In this document: one piece after another, positions 1 to 9,427 of the stretch | Layout: the number at the start of each line of letters is the position of its first letter | How positions within the stretch are numbered: the first letter of the stretch is position 1 | Assembly: GCF_018069875.1 (NCBI RefSeq) | Contig: NZ_JAGQDF010000001.1 | Span: 372,001-436,000, forward strand | DNA: 64,000 bases | DNA from: Ideonella alba | GTDB taxonomy: Bacteria > Pseudomonadota > Gammaproteobacteria > Burkholderiales > Burkholderiaceae_C | Direction of reading: 5' to 3' | Position numbers and translations under genes: made by a program | The notes under the pieces: generated by a model | The model's database searches: none | What the model was told of the DNA's origin: nothing | What the model saw: the letters and a program-made list of their open reading frames with translations, nothing else

Positions 1-119
1 GACCACAGCTGCACGCCACCGGCATGGGCCAGGCGGGCCAGTTCATCGGGGGGCAGGCTGCCGTCGGAATGCACCGAGTGGCAGTGCAGATCGGCGTTCA
101 GCAGGTGCACAGCCGCCAT
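1..119 (-). CDS. PHP-domain phosphoesterase, N-terminal fragment
   Basis: Only the first 39 codons lie in the window; the gene runs off the left edge. The start is the ATG at 119. The N-terminus carries the first metal-binding signature of the PHP superfamily, DLHCHSVHSDG at residues 10-20, with H12, H14 and D19 as likely metal ligands. Proteins that begin this way in Proteobacteria are usually the RNase AM / 3',5'-nucleoside bisphosphate phosphatase type (TrpH/YciV), which I infer here, but the short PHP domain of another phosphoesterase cannot be excluded without the rest of the gene. It is divergent from the glutamine-synthetase-like gene that starts at 224. Confidence 0.75.
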   Translation of the reverse strand, partial: MAAVHLLNADLHCHSVHSDGSLPPDELARLAHAGGVQLW

Positions 120-223
120 TCTAGGAACCCGGCCGTGCCGACAAGCGGCCGGGGACATCGGCCTTCCCGGCGCTGTTCCGGCGACCGCCTATCATCCGGG
201 CCCCCGCCACCCCGGCCCGACCG

Positions 224-1588
224 ATGTCTCCGATCCTGCCCCTGCCACTGCCCGACGCCGACACCCTGCGCGATGCGCTGGATGTCTACCCCGACACCCG
301 ACGCGTGGAATGCGCCACCGGCGACTTCAGCTCGGTGGCGCGCGGCAAGCATGTGGCGCGCGCTGATTTCGAGGGCCAGGTGGGCTGCAAGCTGCCTTCG
401 GTGGTGCTGGGCCTGACGCTCACCGGCGGCGAGCCAGCCGACGTCATCGGCCCGGTGCTGCCGGCCAGCTATGCCGATGTGCACCTGGTGCCTGACCTGT
501 CGACGCTGGCGCCGCGCCCCGGCCGGCCGGGCGAGCTGTGCGTGGTGTGCGAGCCCAGCGGCGCGCTGCGCCCGGACCTGGATGCCTCGGCGCTGTCACC
601 ACGCGCAGCGCTGCGTGCGGCGCTGGTGCGGCTGAAGGCGGCGGGCCTGCGCGCCACCGTGGCGCCCGAGCTGGAGTTCTTCCTGCTGGAGCGCGGCGCC
701 GCGGGTGAGCTGCTGGCCGCCCGCGCCCATCCCGATGCGCCGGCCCGCGAGCGCGCCTGCGAGGCCTATTCGCTGGAACGCGCCGGCCACTTCGATGGCT
801 TCTTCGACGCGCTCTACGAGGCCTGCGCCACGCAGCGCATCCCGGTCAGCGGCCATGCGCACGAGTCGGCGCTGTCGCAGTACGAGGTCAATTTCCTGCC
901 CGGCGAGCCGCTGGCCCAGGCCGATGCGGTGTGGCGATTCAAGCGCCTGGCGCGCGAGCTGGCCGCGCGGCGCGGCTTCCTGGCCAGCTTCGCGGCCAAG
1001 CCCTTCCTGGACCAGCCAGGCACCGGCATGCACTGGCACCTGAGCCTGCAGCACACCGACGGCCGCGCCTGGCCGCACGCCTTCAGCCCGCCGGGCGGCG
1101 AGCCGGTGCTGCCGCACTTCATCGCCGGCCTGCAGGCCGGGGCTGCAGCCGCCATGGCCTTCTGCGCCCCCTTCGACATGTCCTATGACCGCATCCGCCT
1201 GAGCGACGCGGCCCCCTCGCACGCCAGCTGGGGCGAGGACAGCCGCTCACTGGCCTTCCGCATCCCGGCCTCCAGCCCGGCGGCCCGCCGCGTCGAGAAC
1301 CGCCTGCCCGGCGGCGATGCCAACCCCTACCTGATCCTGGCCTCGATGATCGGCCTGGGCCTGGACGGCCTGCAGGCCGCTCGCCTGCCGGGCGAGGGCC
1401 AGGCGCTGCCGACATCGCTGTCCGCGGCACTGGACGCGCTGCAATCCAGCAGCCCGCTGCGGGCGCAGCTGGGCGCGCCGCTGGTGGACGCGTATGTCGG
1501 CATCAAGCGCCACGAAAGTGCCGAACGCCAGCGCCACGCGGATCCTCGGCAGCAATGGGACCTATGGCATCTGGTGGAATTGGCTTAA
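224..1588 (+). CDS. glutamine synthetase family protein (gamma-glutamyl-amide ligase type)
   Basis: This 454-residue protein has the glutamine synthetase catalytic fold. Visible motifs are PELEFFLL (metal-binding Glu), HESALSQYEVNF, GMHWHLSL (the catalytic His loop) and the substrate loop RVENRLPGGDANPYL. The length matches gamma-glutamylputrescine synthetase (PuuA) and related amine ligases better than GlnA (about 470 residues), and the N-terminal beta-grasp part is poorly conserved. It probably joins glutamate to an amine using ATP, but the amine cannot be read from sequence. It stands alone, with no polyamine genes in the window. ATG 224 is the first start that keeps the N-domain. Assimilatory GlnA is unlikely because the conserved adenylylation-site region is not evident. 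Confidence 0.85.
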   Translation: MSPILPLPLPDADTLRDALDVYPDTRRVECATGDFSSVARGKHVARADFEGQVGCKLPSVVLGLTLTGGEPADVIGPVLPASYADVHLVPDLSTLAPRPGRPGELCVVCEPSGALRPDLDASALSPRAALRAALVRLKAAGLRATVAPELEFFLLERGAAGELLAARAHPDAPARERACEAYSLERAGHFDGFFDALYEACATQRIPVSGHAHESALSQYEVNFLPGEPLAQADAVWRFKRLARELAARRGFLASFAAKPFLDQPGTGMHWHLSLQHTDGRAWPHAFSPPGGEPVLPHFIAGLQAGAAAAMAFCAPFDMSYDRIRLSDAAPSHASWGEDSRSLAFRIPASSPAARRVENRLPGGDANPYLILASMIGLGLDGLQAARLPGEGQALPTSLSAALDALQSSSPLRAQLGAPLVDAYVGIKRHESAERQRHADPRQQWDLWHLVELA

Positions 1589-2118
1589 CGACAGAAATCG
1601 TCCGTTGCAGTCCATCCAAGTGGTGGCCTGCAGCGGTGGTGACGCAGCCAAGGCCCGAGCGGCCAGGGTCTGTCGTCGCAGACGGTGGCGGTCGGCTGCG
1701 CCGACTTCCCTGTGGTGCTCGGACTGCAGGGCGGCCCACAAACTCGCTCCACTCGCCTGCGGCTCGTTTGGCTCAAACAGTGTGGGCCAGTCAGGGGGCA
1801 TGCCCTGCAGTCCTGCGCTCCTCGGCGCCCCCGACAGCGCCGCCAGCCCCTGGCTGCTCGTTCCTTGTCTGGGGCAGCCGTTGCGGGACCGCTCACTTGG
1901 GCAGTCTCAAGACGACGACCAGCGAGGTGGGGGAAAGGGGTCGAACGAAGTCAAGGAGGAGGCCGAAGGCCGGGGGACATGAGAGAGACCCCTTTCTCCC
2001 ACCTTGCCGCCGTAACCTTGGCGGGCAGTGACTTCCCAGGTCAGCTCGCTGCCGTTTTCGACCGAGCGAAGCTGCGGCAGATCGTCCGCAGCTTCGTGGC
2101 GCCAGGACTGTGTAGGCC
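1589..2118. repeat. gene-free stretch with inverted repeats, likely interspersed intergenic repeat
   Basis: About 530 bp lie between the glutamine-synthetase-like stop and the Rieske oxygenase stop. Frames on both strands are open in places, but none has a start with a ribosome site or a recognisable product. GGCCCACA at 1733-1740 is matched by TGTGGGCC at 1781-1788, and inside that loop GTTTG (1766-1770) can pair with CAAAC at 1774-1778 or 1739-1743. From memory, similar blocks, including the phrase around 1955-1980 (GGAGGCCGAAGGCCGGGGGA), recur between genes in Acidovorax-like Burkholderiales. That recollection is unverified. Confidence 0.5.
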
Positions 2119-3240
2119 TTACCAGGACGAACGGCCCATGCCCATGACCCTGCGGTACCACTCGTGGAAGTGCTTCATGCCGGTTTCCATCGGGGCCTGG
2201 TAGGGGCCGACCTCGTCGTCGCCGCGCTCGAACAGGGCCTTGCGGCCGGCGTCCATGCGCTCGCCGATCTCGTCGTCCTCCAGGCAGGTCTCCATGTAGG
2301 CGGCGCGCTGCGCCTGGCAGAACTCGGGCTCGAAGGCGGCGATTTCCTCGGGGTAGTAGAACTCCACCACGTTGAGGGTGCGGTCCACACTGACCGGGTA
2401 CAGCGTGGAGACCGTCAGCACCTTCGGGTACCACTCGATCATGATGTTCGGGTAGTAGGTCAGCCAGATCGCGCCCTGGTCGGGCAACTGGCCCTCGTGC
2501 ACGCGCAGCACCTCGTCGCGCCAGCGGGTGTAGGCCGGCGAGCCGGCCTGGCGCAGGCGGTCGTGCAGGCCGACGGTCTGCACCGAGTGGTGGCTGCCGA
2601 ACTCCCAGCGCAGGTCGCTGCAGGTGACGAACTGACCCAGACCGGGGTGGAAGGGGCCGACGTGGTAGTCCTCGAGGTAGACCTCGATGAAGGTCTTCCA
2701 GTTGTAACGGCACTCGTGCATCTCGACGTGGTCGAGCACGTAACCCGAGAAATCCAGCGCGGCACGCGGGCCCAGGCCGGCCAGGTCAGCGGCGATGTCG
2801 CGGCCGTTGTCCTCGAAGACCATGCCGTTCCAGGTGCGCACCTTGTAGTTGTTCAGGTGCAGGCAGGGGTCGTGGTCGAAGTGCGGCGCGCCGATCAGCT
2901 GGCCGTGCAGGTCGTAGGTCCAGCGGTGCAGCGGGCATACCACGCTGTTGCGGGTGTTGCCGCGTCCCTTGAGCATGATGGCCTGGCGGTGGCGGCAGAC
3001 GTTGGACACCAGCTCCACGCCCTTGGGCGTGCGCACCAGCATCCGGCCTTCGCCTTCCTGCGGCAGGGCGTAGTAGTCGCCCACATTCGGCACCGCCAGC
3101 TCATGGCTGAGGTACCGAGGACCGTGCTGAAAGATCAGCGCTTGTTCGCGGCGGAACAGGTCCTCATCAAAATAGGTGAAAACAGAGAGTTGAGAGCGCG
3201 TGCGCTCCAGAGCTTCCAGCGTGATGCTCAGGTCCGACAT
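2119..3240 (-). CDS. Rieske non-heme iron oxygenase, alpha-subunit type
   Basis: This 373-residue protein belongs to the aromatic ring-hydroxylating / choline-monooxygenase-like oxygenase family. The Rieske [2Fe-2S] ligands are visible as C82-x-H84 and C102-x2-H105 (CRHR, CPLHRW). The mononuclear iron site is EDYHVGPFH with H193 and H198. The start at 3240 is preferred to the ATG at 3258 because a GGAG lies upstream and homologues begin with this short helix. No ferredoxin or reductase partner gene is adjacent, so electrons must come from elsewhere. It is divergent from xseB-ispA-dxs, a neighbourhood I recall in several Burkholderiales. The substrate is unknown, and a role tied to isoprenoid lipids is only a guess from that neighbourhood. 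Confidence 0.85.
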   Translation of the reverse strand: MSDLSITLEALERTRSQLSVFTYFDEDLFRREQALIFQHGPRYLSHELAVPNVGDYYALPQEGEGRMLVRTPKGVELVSNVCRHRQAIMLKGRGNTRNSVVCPLHRWTYDLHGQLIGAPHFDHDPCLHLNNYKVRTWNGMVFEDNGRDIAADLAGLGPRAALDFSGYVLDHVEMHECRYNWKTFIEVYLEDYHVGPFHPGLGQFVTCSDLRWEFGSHHSVQTVGLHDRLRQAGSPAYTRWRDEVLRVHEGQLPDQGAIWLTYYPNIMIEWYPKVLTVSTLYPVSVDRTLNVVEFYYPEEIAAFEPEFCQAQRAAYMETCLEDDEIGERMDAGRKALFERGDDEVGPYQAPMETGMKHFHEWYRRVMGMGRSSW

Positions 3241-3277
3241 GATCCCCAGGATCTCCAAAAAACATGTCTGCGAACCC

Positions 3278-3302
3278 CCCGCCCGGTGGCCCCGCGGGCG
3301 GG
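3278..3302. other. GC-rich hairpin in the divergent promoter region
   Basis: CCCGCCCG at 3278-3285 pairs with CGGGCGGG at 3295-3302 around a 9-base loop. It sits 38 bp upstream of the Rieske gene start, so it would lie in that gene's leader if transcription starts farther out. There is no T-run, so it is not a clear terminator. Its function is unknown. Confidence 0.3.
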
Positions 3303-3471
3303 ATTGTCGAAGGTGATTGAAAGGGTGAAAGCCGCCGGCACTGCCCGCGGGGGCGCCGATTCTACCCGCGGGGTGTGAACCGGTCTGCAGGGTCTGTTGC
3401 GCTGCAGCGCCGTGTCAGCGCCGTGTGGCGTCCGCCCAACTACAATCGCGGTTTGCACTGCTCTTGACTCC

Positions 3472-3714
3472 ATGCCGCGTTCCAGCCCCAAGGCCGACCC
3501 GGGACAGCCCGCCAGCTACGAGGAAGCCCTGGCCGAACTCGACGGACTGATCGCGGCCATGGAAGGTGGACAGCTGCCACTGGACCGGCTGCTGGGCAGC
3601 TACCAGCGTGCCGCGGTGCTGCTGGAGTTCTGCCGCGGCCGCCTGGACGCTGTGGAACAGCAGGTCAAGGTCCTGGAGGACGGGCAGCTCAAGCCCTGGA
3701 CGAACAACACATGA
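3472..3714 (+). CDS. xseB: exodeoxyribonuclease VII small subunit
   Basis: The 80-residue product carries the XseB pattern [26 protein letters not shown] followed by a helical segment ending in [11 protein letters not shown]; the pattern is split here only for description (residues about 15-40 and 55-67). XseB binds XseA to form exonuclease VII, which degrades single-stranded DNA to oligonucleotides. The ATG at 3472 gives the normal family length; the frame is open further upstream but that extension has no conserved sequence. Its stop overlaps the ispA start (ATGA at 3711-3714), so the two genes are translationally coupled, an arrangement common in Proteobacteria. Confidence 0.95.
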   Translation: MPRSSPKADPGQPASYEEALAELDGLIAAMEGGQLPLDRLLGSYQRAAVLLEFCRGRLDAVEQQVKVLEDGQLKPWTNNT

Positions 3715-4598
3715 AGATCGACGACTGCGAGGCCTGGGCTCGCCACCAGCTGGCGGAGGTCGAGGCTGCCCTGGAGGGCCTGGTGCCGGCCACGGCGCCG
3801 GCCGGCCTGGGCCTGGCCATGCGCTACGCCGTGCTGGATGGCGGCAAGCGCCTGCGCCCGCTGCTGGTGCTGGCGGCGGCCGAGGCTGTCCAGGGCGAGG
3901 CCCTGGCCGCGATGCGCTCGGCGGTGGCGGTGGAGCTGATCCACGCCTACTCGCTGGTCCACGACGACATGCCCTGCATGGACGACGACGCCCTGCGTCG
4001 CGGCAAGCCCACCACGCACGTGGCCTACGGCGAGGCCCAGGCCATGCTGGCGGGCGATGCGATGCAGGCGCTGGCCTTCGAAGTCCTCACGCCGGACGAG
4101 GGCATCGAGCCCGCGCTGCAGGCCCGCCTGGTGCGGCTGCTGGCGCGCGCGTCGGGCTCGGCCGGCATGGCCGGCGGTCAGGCGATCGACCTGGCCAGCG
4201 TCGGCAAGCCGCTGGACGAATCGCAGCTGCGCGACATGCACCGCCGCAAGACCGGCGCCCTGCTGCAGGCCAGCGTGCTGATGGGTGCCGCCTGCGGCCA
4301 GACCAGCGCCGACGCCTGGGAGGCGCTGGCCGAGTACGGCGACGCGATCGGCCTGGCCTTCCAGGTGGTCGACGACATCCTCGACTGCACCCAGGACTCC
4401 GAGGTGCTGGGCAAGACCGCTGGCAAGGACCAGGACGCCAACAAGCCGACCTATGTGTCAACGCTGGGCCTGGAGCAGGCCCAGGCCTACGCCATCGCCC
4501 TGCGTGACCAGGCCCAGGCCGCGCTGCGCCGCGCCGGGCTGCCGGCACCGGCCCGCCTGGCCTGGCTGGCCGACCGCCTGGTCGAGCGCAACAACTGA
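3711..4598 (+). CDS. ispA: (2E,6E)-farnesyl diphosphate synthase
   Basis: This 295-residue polyprenyl synthetase condenses dimethylallyl diphosphate or geranyl diphosphate with isopentenyl diphosphate to give farnesyl diphosphate in the cytoplasm. The first Asp-rich motif, DDMPCMDDD, is at residues 85-93. The second, VVDDILDC, lies near residue 222, and GGKRLRP (residues 44-50) is the isopentenyl-diphosphate-binding loop. The length is typical for IspA. It overlaps xseB by 4 bp, and dxs follows after 8 bp, so xseB-ispA-dxs reads as one operon supplying isoprenoid precursors. Confidence 0.96.
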   Translation: MKIDDCEAWARHQLAEVEAALEGLVPATAPAGLGLAMRYAVLDGGKRLRPLLVLAAAEAVQGEALAAMRSAVAVELIHAYSLVHDDMPCMDDDALRRGKPTTHVAYGEAQAMLAGDAMQALAFEVLTPDEGIEPALQARLVRLLARASGSAGMAGGQAIDLASVGKPLDESQLRDMHRRKTGALLQASVLMGAACGQTSADAWEALAEYGDAIGLAFQVVDDILDCTQDSEVLGKTAGKDQDANKPTYVSTLGLEQAQAYAIALRDQAQAALRRAGLPAPARLAWLADRLVERNN

Positions 4599-4606
4599 AC
4601 CGCACC

Positions 4607-6532
4607 ATGCCCCAACCGCCTGTTCCCGCCGCGCTGCTGGCCAGCATCGACAGTCCGGCCGACCTGCGCCGGCTTGGCCGTTCGCAGCTGGGCACGCTGG
4701 CCGACGAACTCCGCCAGTTCGTGCTCGACAGCGTCAGCCGCACCGGCGGCCACCTGTCGTCCAACCTGGGCACGGTGGAGCTGTCGATCGCGCTGCACTA
4801 CGTCTACAGCACGCCGCACGACCGCATCGTCTGGGACGTGGGGCACCAGAGCTACCCGCACAAGATCCTCACCGGCCGCCGTGAGGCCATGGCCACGCTC
4901 AAGCAGCTGGGCGGCATCAGCGGCTTCCCGCGCCGGGTGGAGAGCGAGTACGACACCTTCGGCACCGGCCACTCGTCGACCAGCATCTCGGCCGCGCTGG
5001 GCATGGCCCATGCGGCCCGGCTGAAGGGCGAGCAGCGCCGCTGCGTGGCGGTGATCGGCGACGGCGCGCTGACTGGCGGCATGGCCTTCGAGGCCCTGAA
5101 CCACGGCGGTTTCGCCGGTGGCGCCGGCCTGCCCGACGTGCTGGTCATCCTGAACGACAACGACATGTCGATCTCGCCGCCGGTGGGGGCGCTCAACCGC
5201 TACCTGGCGCGCCTGATGAGCGGCAAGTTCTACGCCGCTGCCCGTGAGGGCGCCAAGAGCGTGCTCAAGCACACGCCGCTGTACGAATTCGCCAAGCGCT
5301 TCGAGGAGCACACCAAGGGCATGGTCGTGCCGGGCACGATCTTCGAGGAGTTCGGCTTCAACTACGTGGGGCCGATCGACGGCCACGACCTCGATTCGCT
5401 GATCCCCACGCTCGAGAACCTGCGCGACGCCAAGGGCCCGCAGTTCCTGCACATCGTCACCAAGAAGGGCTGCGGCTACGAGCTGGCCGAGGCCGACCCG
5501 ATCAACTACCACGGCCCGGGCAAGTTCGACCCCAAGATCGGCCTGCAAAAGCCCGCCACGCCGCCCAAGCCCACCTTCACCCAGGTCTTCGGCCAGTGGC
5601 TGTGCGACATGGCGGCGGCCGACACGCGCCTGGTGGGCATCACCCCGGCGATGCGCGAGGGCTCGGGCATGGTCGAGTTCGAGCGGCGCTTCCCCACCCG
5701 CTACCACGATGTGGGCATCGCCGAGCAGCACGCGGTCACCTTTGCCGCCGGCCTGGCCTGCGAGGGCCTGAAGCCGGTGGTGGCGATCTACTCCACCTTC
5801 CTGCAGCGCGGCTATGACCAGCTGATCCACGACGTGGCGCTGCAGAAGCTGCCGGTGGTCTTCGCGCTGGACCGCGCCGGCCTGGTGGGGGCCGACGGCG
5901 CCACCCACGCCGGGGCCTATGACATCGCCTACCTGCGCTGCGTGCCGAACATGAGCGTGCTGACGCCGGCCGACGAACGCGAATGCCGCCGCGCGCTGAC
6001 CACCGCCTTCCACCAGGACCACCCGGTGGCGGTGCGCTACCCGCGCGGCAGCGGCGCCGGCGTGGCGATCGAGCCGCAACTCGATCAGCTGCCCTGGGGC
6101 CGGGGCGAGTTGCGCCGCGAAGGGCGCCGCATCGCCATCCTGGCGTTTGGCACGCTGCTCTACCCGGCGCTGGAAGCGGCCGACAAGCTGGACGCCAGCG
6201 TGGCCAACATGCGCTTCGTCAAGCCGCTGGACCGCGAACTGGTGCTGCAGCTGGCGCGCAGCCACGATGCCCTCGTCACGGTCGAGGAAGGCTGTGTGGC
6301 TGGCGGCGCCGGTGCAGCGTTGCTGGAAGCGCTGGCCGCCGAGGGCCTGGCCGTGCCGGTGCTGAACCTGGGCCTGCCCGACGAATTCATCGAACACGGC
6401 GATCCGGCCAAGCTGCTGTCGCTGTGCGGCCTGGATGCTGCCGGCATCGAGCGGGCCATCGTGCAGCGCTTTGGCGCCACTCCGCTGGCGCTGGTCAAGC
6501 CGGCTGAAACCGAGCGCACGGCCGCGGCCTGA
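4607..6532 (+). CDS. dxs: 1-deoxy-D-xylulose-5-phosphate synthase
   Basis: This 641-residue thiamine-diphosphate enzyme joins pyruvate and glyceraldehyde 3-phosphate in the first step of the MEP isoprenoid pathway. The cofactor motif [15 protein letters not shown] (near residues 148-162) and the paired asparagine stretch [11 protein letters not shown] are clear. The C-terminal transketolase half shows [15 protein letters not shown] and [14 protein letters not shown]. The length is normal. Co-transcription with ispA, 8 bp upstream, places two MEP/isoprenoid steps in one transcript. Confidence 0.97.
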   Translation: MPQPPVPAALLASIDSPADLRRLGRSQLGTLADELRQFVLDSVSRTGGHLSSNLGTVELSIALHYVYSTPHDRIVWDVGHQSYPHKILTGRREAMATLKQLGGISGFPRRVESEYDTFGTGHSSTSISAALGMAHAARLKGEQRRCVAVIGDGALTGGMAFEALNHGGFAGGAGLPDVLVILNDNDMSISPPVGALNRYLARLMSGKFYAAAREGAKSVLKHTPLYEFAKRFEEHTKGMVVPGTIFEEFGFNYVGPIDGHDLDSLIPTLENLRDAKGPQFLHIVTKKGCGYELAEADPINYHGPGKFDPKIGLQKPATPPKPTFTQVFGQWLCDMAAADTRLVGITPAMREGSGMVEFERRFPTRYHDVGIAEQHAVTFAAGLACEGLKPVVAIYSTFLQRGYDQLIHDVALQKLPVVFALDRAGLVGADGATHAGAYDIAYLRCVPNMSVLTPADERECRRALTTAFHQDHPVAVRYPRGSGAGVAIEPQLDQLPWGRGELRREGRRIAILAFGTLLYPALEAADKLDASVANMRFVKPLDRELVLQLARSHDALVTVEEGCVAGGAGAALLEALAAEGLAVPVLNLGLPDEFIEHGDPAKLLSLCGLDAAGIERAIVQRFGATPLALVKPAETERTAAA

Positions 6533-6622
6533 CGCATTTTTTTCGAACGCGGCGATCAACCCTTTCAACCGCAACGGGGCCGCTGAAGTGGCATGCTGCA
6601 TGCCTGCCGACCCCGACTGTCC

Positions 6623-7423
6623 ATGAATCAGCTGACCGACGCCCTGCACATCCCCGACACCCAGAGTGAGCGCGACGAGCGCCATCTGGCGATCCAGCGC
6701 GTGGGCGTGAAGGATGTGCGCTACCCGCTGAGCCTGCGCGTGGCGGGCCAGGTGCAGCAGACCGCGGCGCTGTGGAACCTCGATGTGGCCCTGCCTGCCG
6801 AGCAGAAGGGCACGCACATGTCGCGCTTCGTGGCCTGGCTGGAGGAACAGCAGGCGCCGCTGGACGCTGCCACGCTGAAGCTGCAGCTCGATGCCATGCT
6901 CGACAAGCTGCACGCGCAGGAAGGCCGGGTCGAAGCGCGCTTCTCCTTCTTCCTGCGCAAGCGTGCGCCGGTGTCCGGTGTGCAGAGCCTGCTGGATTAC
7001 GCCGGCGCCTGGGTGGCCGAGCGCCGCGGCGGCCACACGGCGATCTGGGCCGAGGTGGGCGTGCCGGTCAAGAGCCTGTGCCCGTGCTCCAAGGAGATCT
7101 CCGACTACGGCGCGCACAACCAGCGCTCGCTGGTCACGATCCGGGTCGAACTGCTGGACCCGCAGGCTCGGCCCATCGAGTGGCATCAGCTGGTGCGCTT
7201 CGCCGAGGAGTCGGCGTCGTCCGAGATCTGGCCGATGCTCAAGCGCGCCGACGAGAAGTGGATCACCGAGCGGGCCTACGAGAACCCGAAGTTCGTCGAG
7301 GACCTGGTGCGCGACGTGGCCTTGCGACTGAATGCCGACGACCGCATCGGCCGCTACCGGGTGGACGTCGAGAACTTCGAGTCCATCCACAACCACTCGG
7401 CCTGGGCGCGCATCGAGCGCTGA
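6623..7423 (+). CDS. folE2: GTP cyclohydrolase FolE2 (type IB)
   Basis: The 266-residue product matches FolE2, which converts GTP to 7,8-dihydroneopterin triphosphate for folate synthesis without the strict zinc requirement of FolE. The metal/active-site segment [19 protein letters not shown] lies near residues 150-168, and the C-terminus [14 protein letters not shown] is a family hallmark. The frame is open upstream, but ATG 6623 gives the expected N-terminus ([14 protein letters not shown]). It lies about 90 bp after dxs on the same strand. A hairpin begins 11 bp after the stop codon. Confidence 0.95.
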   Translation: MNQLTDALHIPDTQSERDERHLAIQRVGVKDVRYPLSLRVAGQVQQTAALWNLDVALPAEQKGTHMSRFVAWLEEQQAPLDAATLKLQLDAMLDKLHAQEGRVEARFSFFLRKRAPVSGVQSLLDYAGAWVAERRGGHTAIWAEVGVPVKSLCPCSKEISDYGAHNQRSLVTIRVELLDPQARPIEWHQLVRFAEESASSEIWPMLKRADEKWITERAYENPKFVEDLVRDVALRLNADDRIGRYRVDVENFESIHNHSAWARIER

Positions 7424-7434
7424 GCCGCGGCTTT

Positions 7435-7452
7435 GCAGGGCGGAAGCCCTGC
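7435..7452 (+). terminator. hairpin after folE2, possible terminator
   Basis: GCAGGGC at 7435-7441 and GCCCTGC at 7446-7452 form a perfect 7-bp stem with a GGAA tetraloop. It begins 11 bp after the folE2 stop. No clear T-run follows, so it may act with Rho or as a transcript-stabilising hairpin. Confidence 0.5.
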
Positions 7453-7516
7453 GCAACAGGCGCGAAACCTGGCGCGCGCAGCATGAGGTCACCCACACCT
7501 CATCCCCTGCCGCACC

Positions 7517-8368
7517 ATGCCCACACCGTTTGACCACCTCCTGTCCAGCCAGGCTGCGCGCCGCCGCGCGCTGGGCCTCATCGCCTCGGCCGGCGTGATG
7601 CCTCTGTCGCTGCTGGGGTGCGGCGGCGGGGACAGCAGCAGCAGCAGCGTCGCTGAAGACACCAGCACGAGCGGGAGCACGAGTGGCAGCACCGACACCG
7701 GTTCGACCACCGGCACCTGCAGCACGATTCCCAGCGAGACCGCCGGCCCCTACCCGGGCGATGGCACCAACAGCAACAGCAGCGGCGTGGCCAACGCGCT
7801 GCTGCTCAGCGGCATCGTGCGCAGCGACATCCGCACCAGCGTGGACACCGCCAGCGGCACCGCCGAGGGTGTGCCGCTGACGGTCACGCTGACGCTGGTC
7901 GACAGCGGCAACAGCTGCGCCGTGCTGGCCGGCTACGCGGTCTACCTGTGGCACGCCACGCGCGATGGTGAGTATTCGATGTACTCCAGCGCGGTGGTGG
8001 GCGAGAACTACCTGCGCGGTGTGCAGGTCAGCGATGCCAACGGCCAGGTCAGCTTCACCACCATCTTCCCCGGCTGCTACAGCGGGCGCTGGCCGCACAT
8101 CCACTTCGAGGTCTACCCCAGCCTGGCCTCGGCCACCAGCGGCGCCAACGATGTGAAGACCTCGCAGCTGGCGCTGCCGGCCTCGGCCTGCGCCCAGGTC
8201 TATGCCAATGCCAGCGGCTATGCCAGCAGCGCCACCAACTTCGGCAACATCTCGCTGGCCAGCGACAACGTGTTCGGCAACGACAGCGGCGTGTTGCAAC
8301 TGGCCACGGTGACCGGCAGCGTCAGCGCCGGCTTCGCGGCCACGCTGCAGGTGGGCGTCGCCGTCTGA
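7517..8368 (+). CDS. secreted intradiol ring-cleavage dioxygenase-like lipoprotein
   Basis: This 283-residue protein resembles the protocatechuate 3,4-dioxygenase fold. Likely Fe(III) ligands are visible as Y153 (DGEY), Y188, H194 and H196 in CYSGRWPHIHFEV, with R191 conserved. The N-terminus has RRR at 15-17, a hydrophobic stretch and the lipobox LLGC (C35), so it looks like an exported, possibly Tat-dependent lipoprotein. A Ser/Thr/Gly-rich linker spans residues 40-68. Cytoplasmic intradiol enzymes act on catechols from aromatic catabolism, but no such pathway is encoded here. The exported form may oxidise extracellular or envelope catechols; the substrate is unknown. Confidence 0.8.
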   Translation: MPTPFDHLLSSQAARRRALGLIASAGVMPLSLLGCGGGDSSSSSVAEDTSTSGSTSGSTDTGSTTGTCSTIPSETAGPYPGDGTNSNSSGVANALLLSGIVRSDIRTSVDTASGTAEGVPLTVTLTLVDSGNSCAVLAGYAVYLWHATRDGEYSMYSSAVVGENYLRGVQVSDANGQVSFTTIFPGCYSGRWPHIHFEVYPSLASATSGANDVKTSQLALPASACAQVYANASGYASSATNFGNISLASDNVFGNDSGVLQLATVTGSVSAGFAATLQVGVAV

Positions 8369-8395
8369 GTGCGGGGGCATGGCAGGATGCGGGGC

Positions 8396-9427
8396 ATGAC
8401 GCCGCTGCATCCGCTCGCCCGACTGCCCCTGATCCAGGCCCCGATGGCGGGCTCGCAAGGCCTGCGCCTGGCCCGTGCCGTGGCCGCCACCGGGGCCGTG
8501 GGCAGCCTGCCGGCCGGCATGCTCGATGCCGCCGCCCTGGCGCGCGCGCTGGGCGAGTGGGCCGCTGATGGCACGGGGGTGCTCAACGTCAACTTCTTCT
8601 GCCACCGGCCGCCGCCGGACGATCCACCGCGCATCGCGCGCTGGCATGCCCGGCTGGCGCCCTACACGGCCGAGGCCGGCCTGCCGGCGCCCCAGGGGGT
8701 GCCGCGGCCGACGCGCCACCCTTTCGACACCGCGATGGCCGAGGCCCTGGCCGCCGCGCCGCCGCCGATCGTCAGCTTCCACTTCGGCCTGCCCGAGGCG
8801 GCCCTGCTGGCGCGCGTGCGCGCGCTGGGCTGCCGGGTCTGGAGCAGCGCCACCACCGTGGACGAGGCGCGTTGGCTGCTGGACCAGGGGGTCGATGCGC
8901 TGATCCTGCAGGGCCTGGAGGCCGGCGGCCACCGCGGCCACTTCCTGCGCGAGGACCTGGACCTGAGCGCCCAGGCGGGTTGGCGTGATCTGCTCGCTGC
9001 GGTGCGGCCGCTCGCCGGTGCGACGCCATTGATCGCTGCCGGCGGCATCGCCGACGCGGCCACGGTGCGCGAGGCGCTGAGCGCCGGTGCCGCCGCCGTG
9101 CAGGTGGGCACGGCCTTTCTGCGCTGCCCCGAGGCGGACACCGGCGCGGTCCACCGCGCCGCGCTGGCGGCCGGTGGCGAGACGGCGCTGACCAACCTCT
9201 TCTCCGGCCGCCCGGCGCGCGGGCTGGTGAACCGCCTGATGCGCGAGGCCGGCCCGATCAGCGCCGACGCGCCGGCCTTTCCGCTGGCCAGTGCCGACCT
9301 GGCGCCGCTGCGGGCCTGGGCCGAGGGCCAGGGCCGAGGCGACTTCTCGCCCTTGTGGGCCGGCACCGCGCACGCGCTGGCGCGAGAAGAGCCGGCGGCC
9401 GCCGTGGTGGCGCGCCTGCTGGCCTGA
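8396..9427 (+). CDS. nitronate monooxygenase / 2-nitropropane dioxygenase family
   Basis: This 343-residue flavin-dependent TIM-barrel protein starts with LPLIQAPMAG, the usual nitronate monooxygenase entry strand. It also has LNVNFFCHRPP, SFHFGLP, ILQGLEAGGHRGHF and the FMN-phosphate region LIAAGGIADAATVREALSAGA followed by GTAFLRCPEA (segments listed separately). It oxidises alkyl nitronates with FMN and oxygen, though many family members have unknown substrates. Upstream in-frame starts exist at GTG 8369 and ATG 8387, but ATG 8396 has AGGA at 8384-8387 with 8-base spacing and gives the family N-terminus. It converges on the CoA-transferase gene. Confidence 0.87.
   Translation: MTPLHPLARLPLIQAPMAGSQGLRLARAVAATGAVGSLPAGMLDAAALARALGEWAADGTGVLNVNFFCHRPPPDDPPRIARWHARLAPYTAEAGLPAPQGVPRPTRHPFDTAMAEALAAAPPPIVSFHFGLPEAALLARVRALGCRVWSSATTVDEARWLLDQGVDALILQGLEAGGHRGHFLREDLDLSAQAGWRDLLAAVRPLAGATPLIAAGGIADAATVREALSAGAAAVQVGTAFLRCPEADTGAVHRAALAAGGETALTNLFSGRPARGLVNRLMREAGPISADAPAFPLASADLAPLRAWAEGQGRGDFSPLWAGTAHALAREEPAAAVVARLLA

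Noticed and set aside
4487-9373. Long open frame of over 1,600 codons on the minus strand across ispA, dxs, folE2 and later genes
   Set aside because: It is antisense to well-recognised genes and reads as Arg/Ala/Gly/His-rich low-complexity sequence, the usual product of high-GC codon use.
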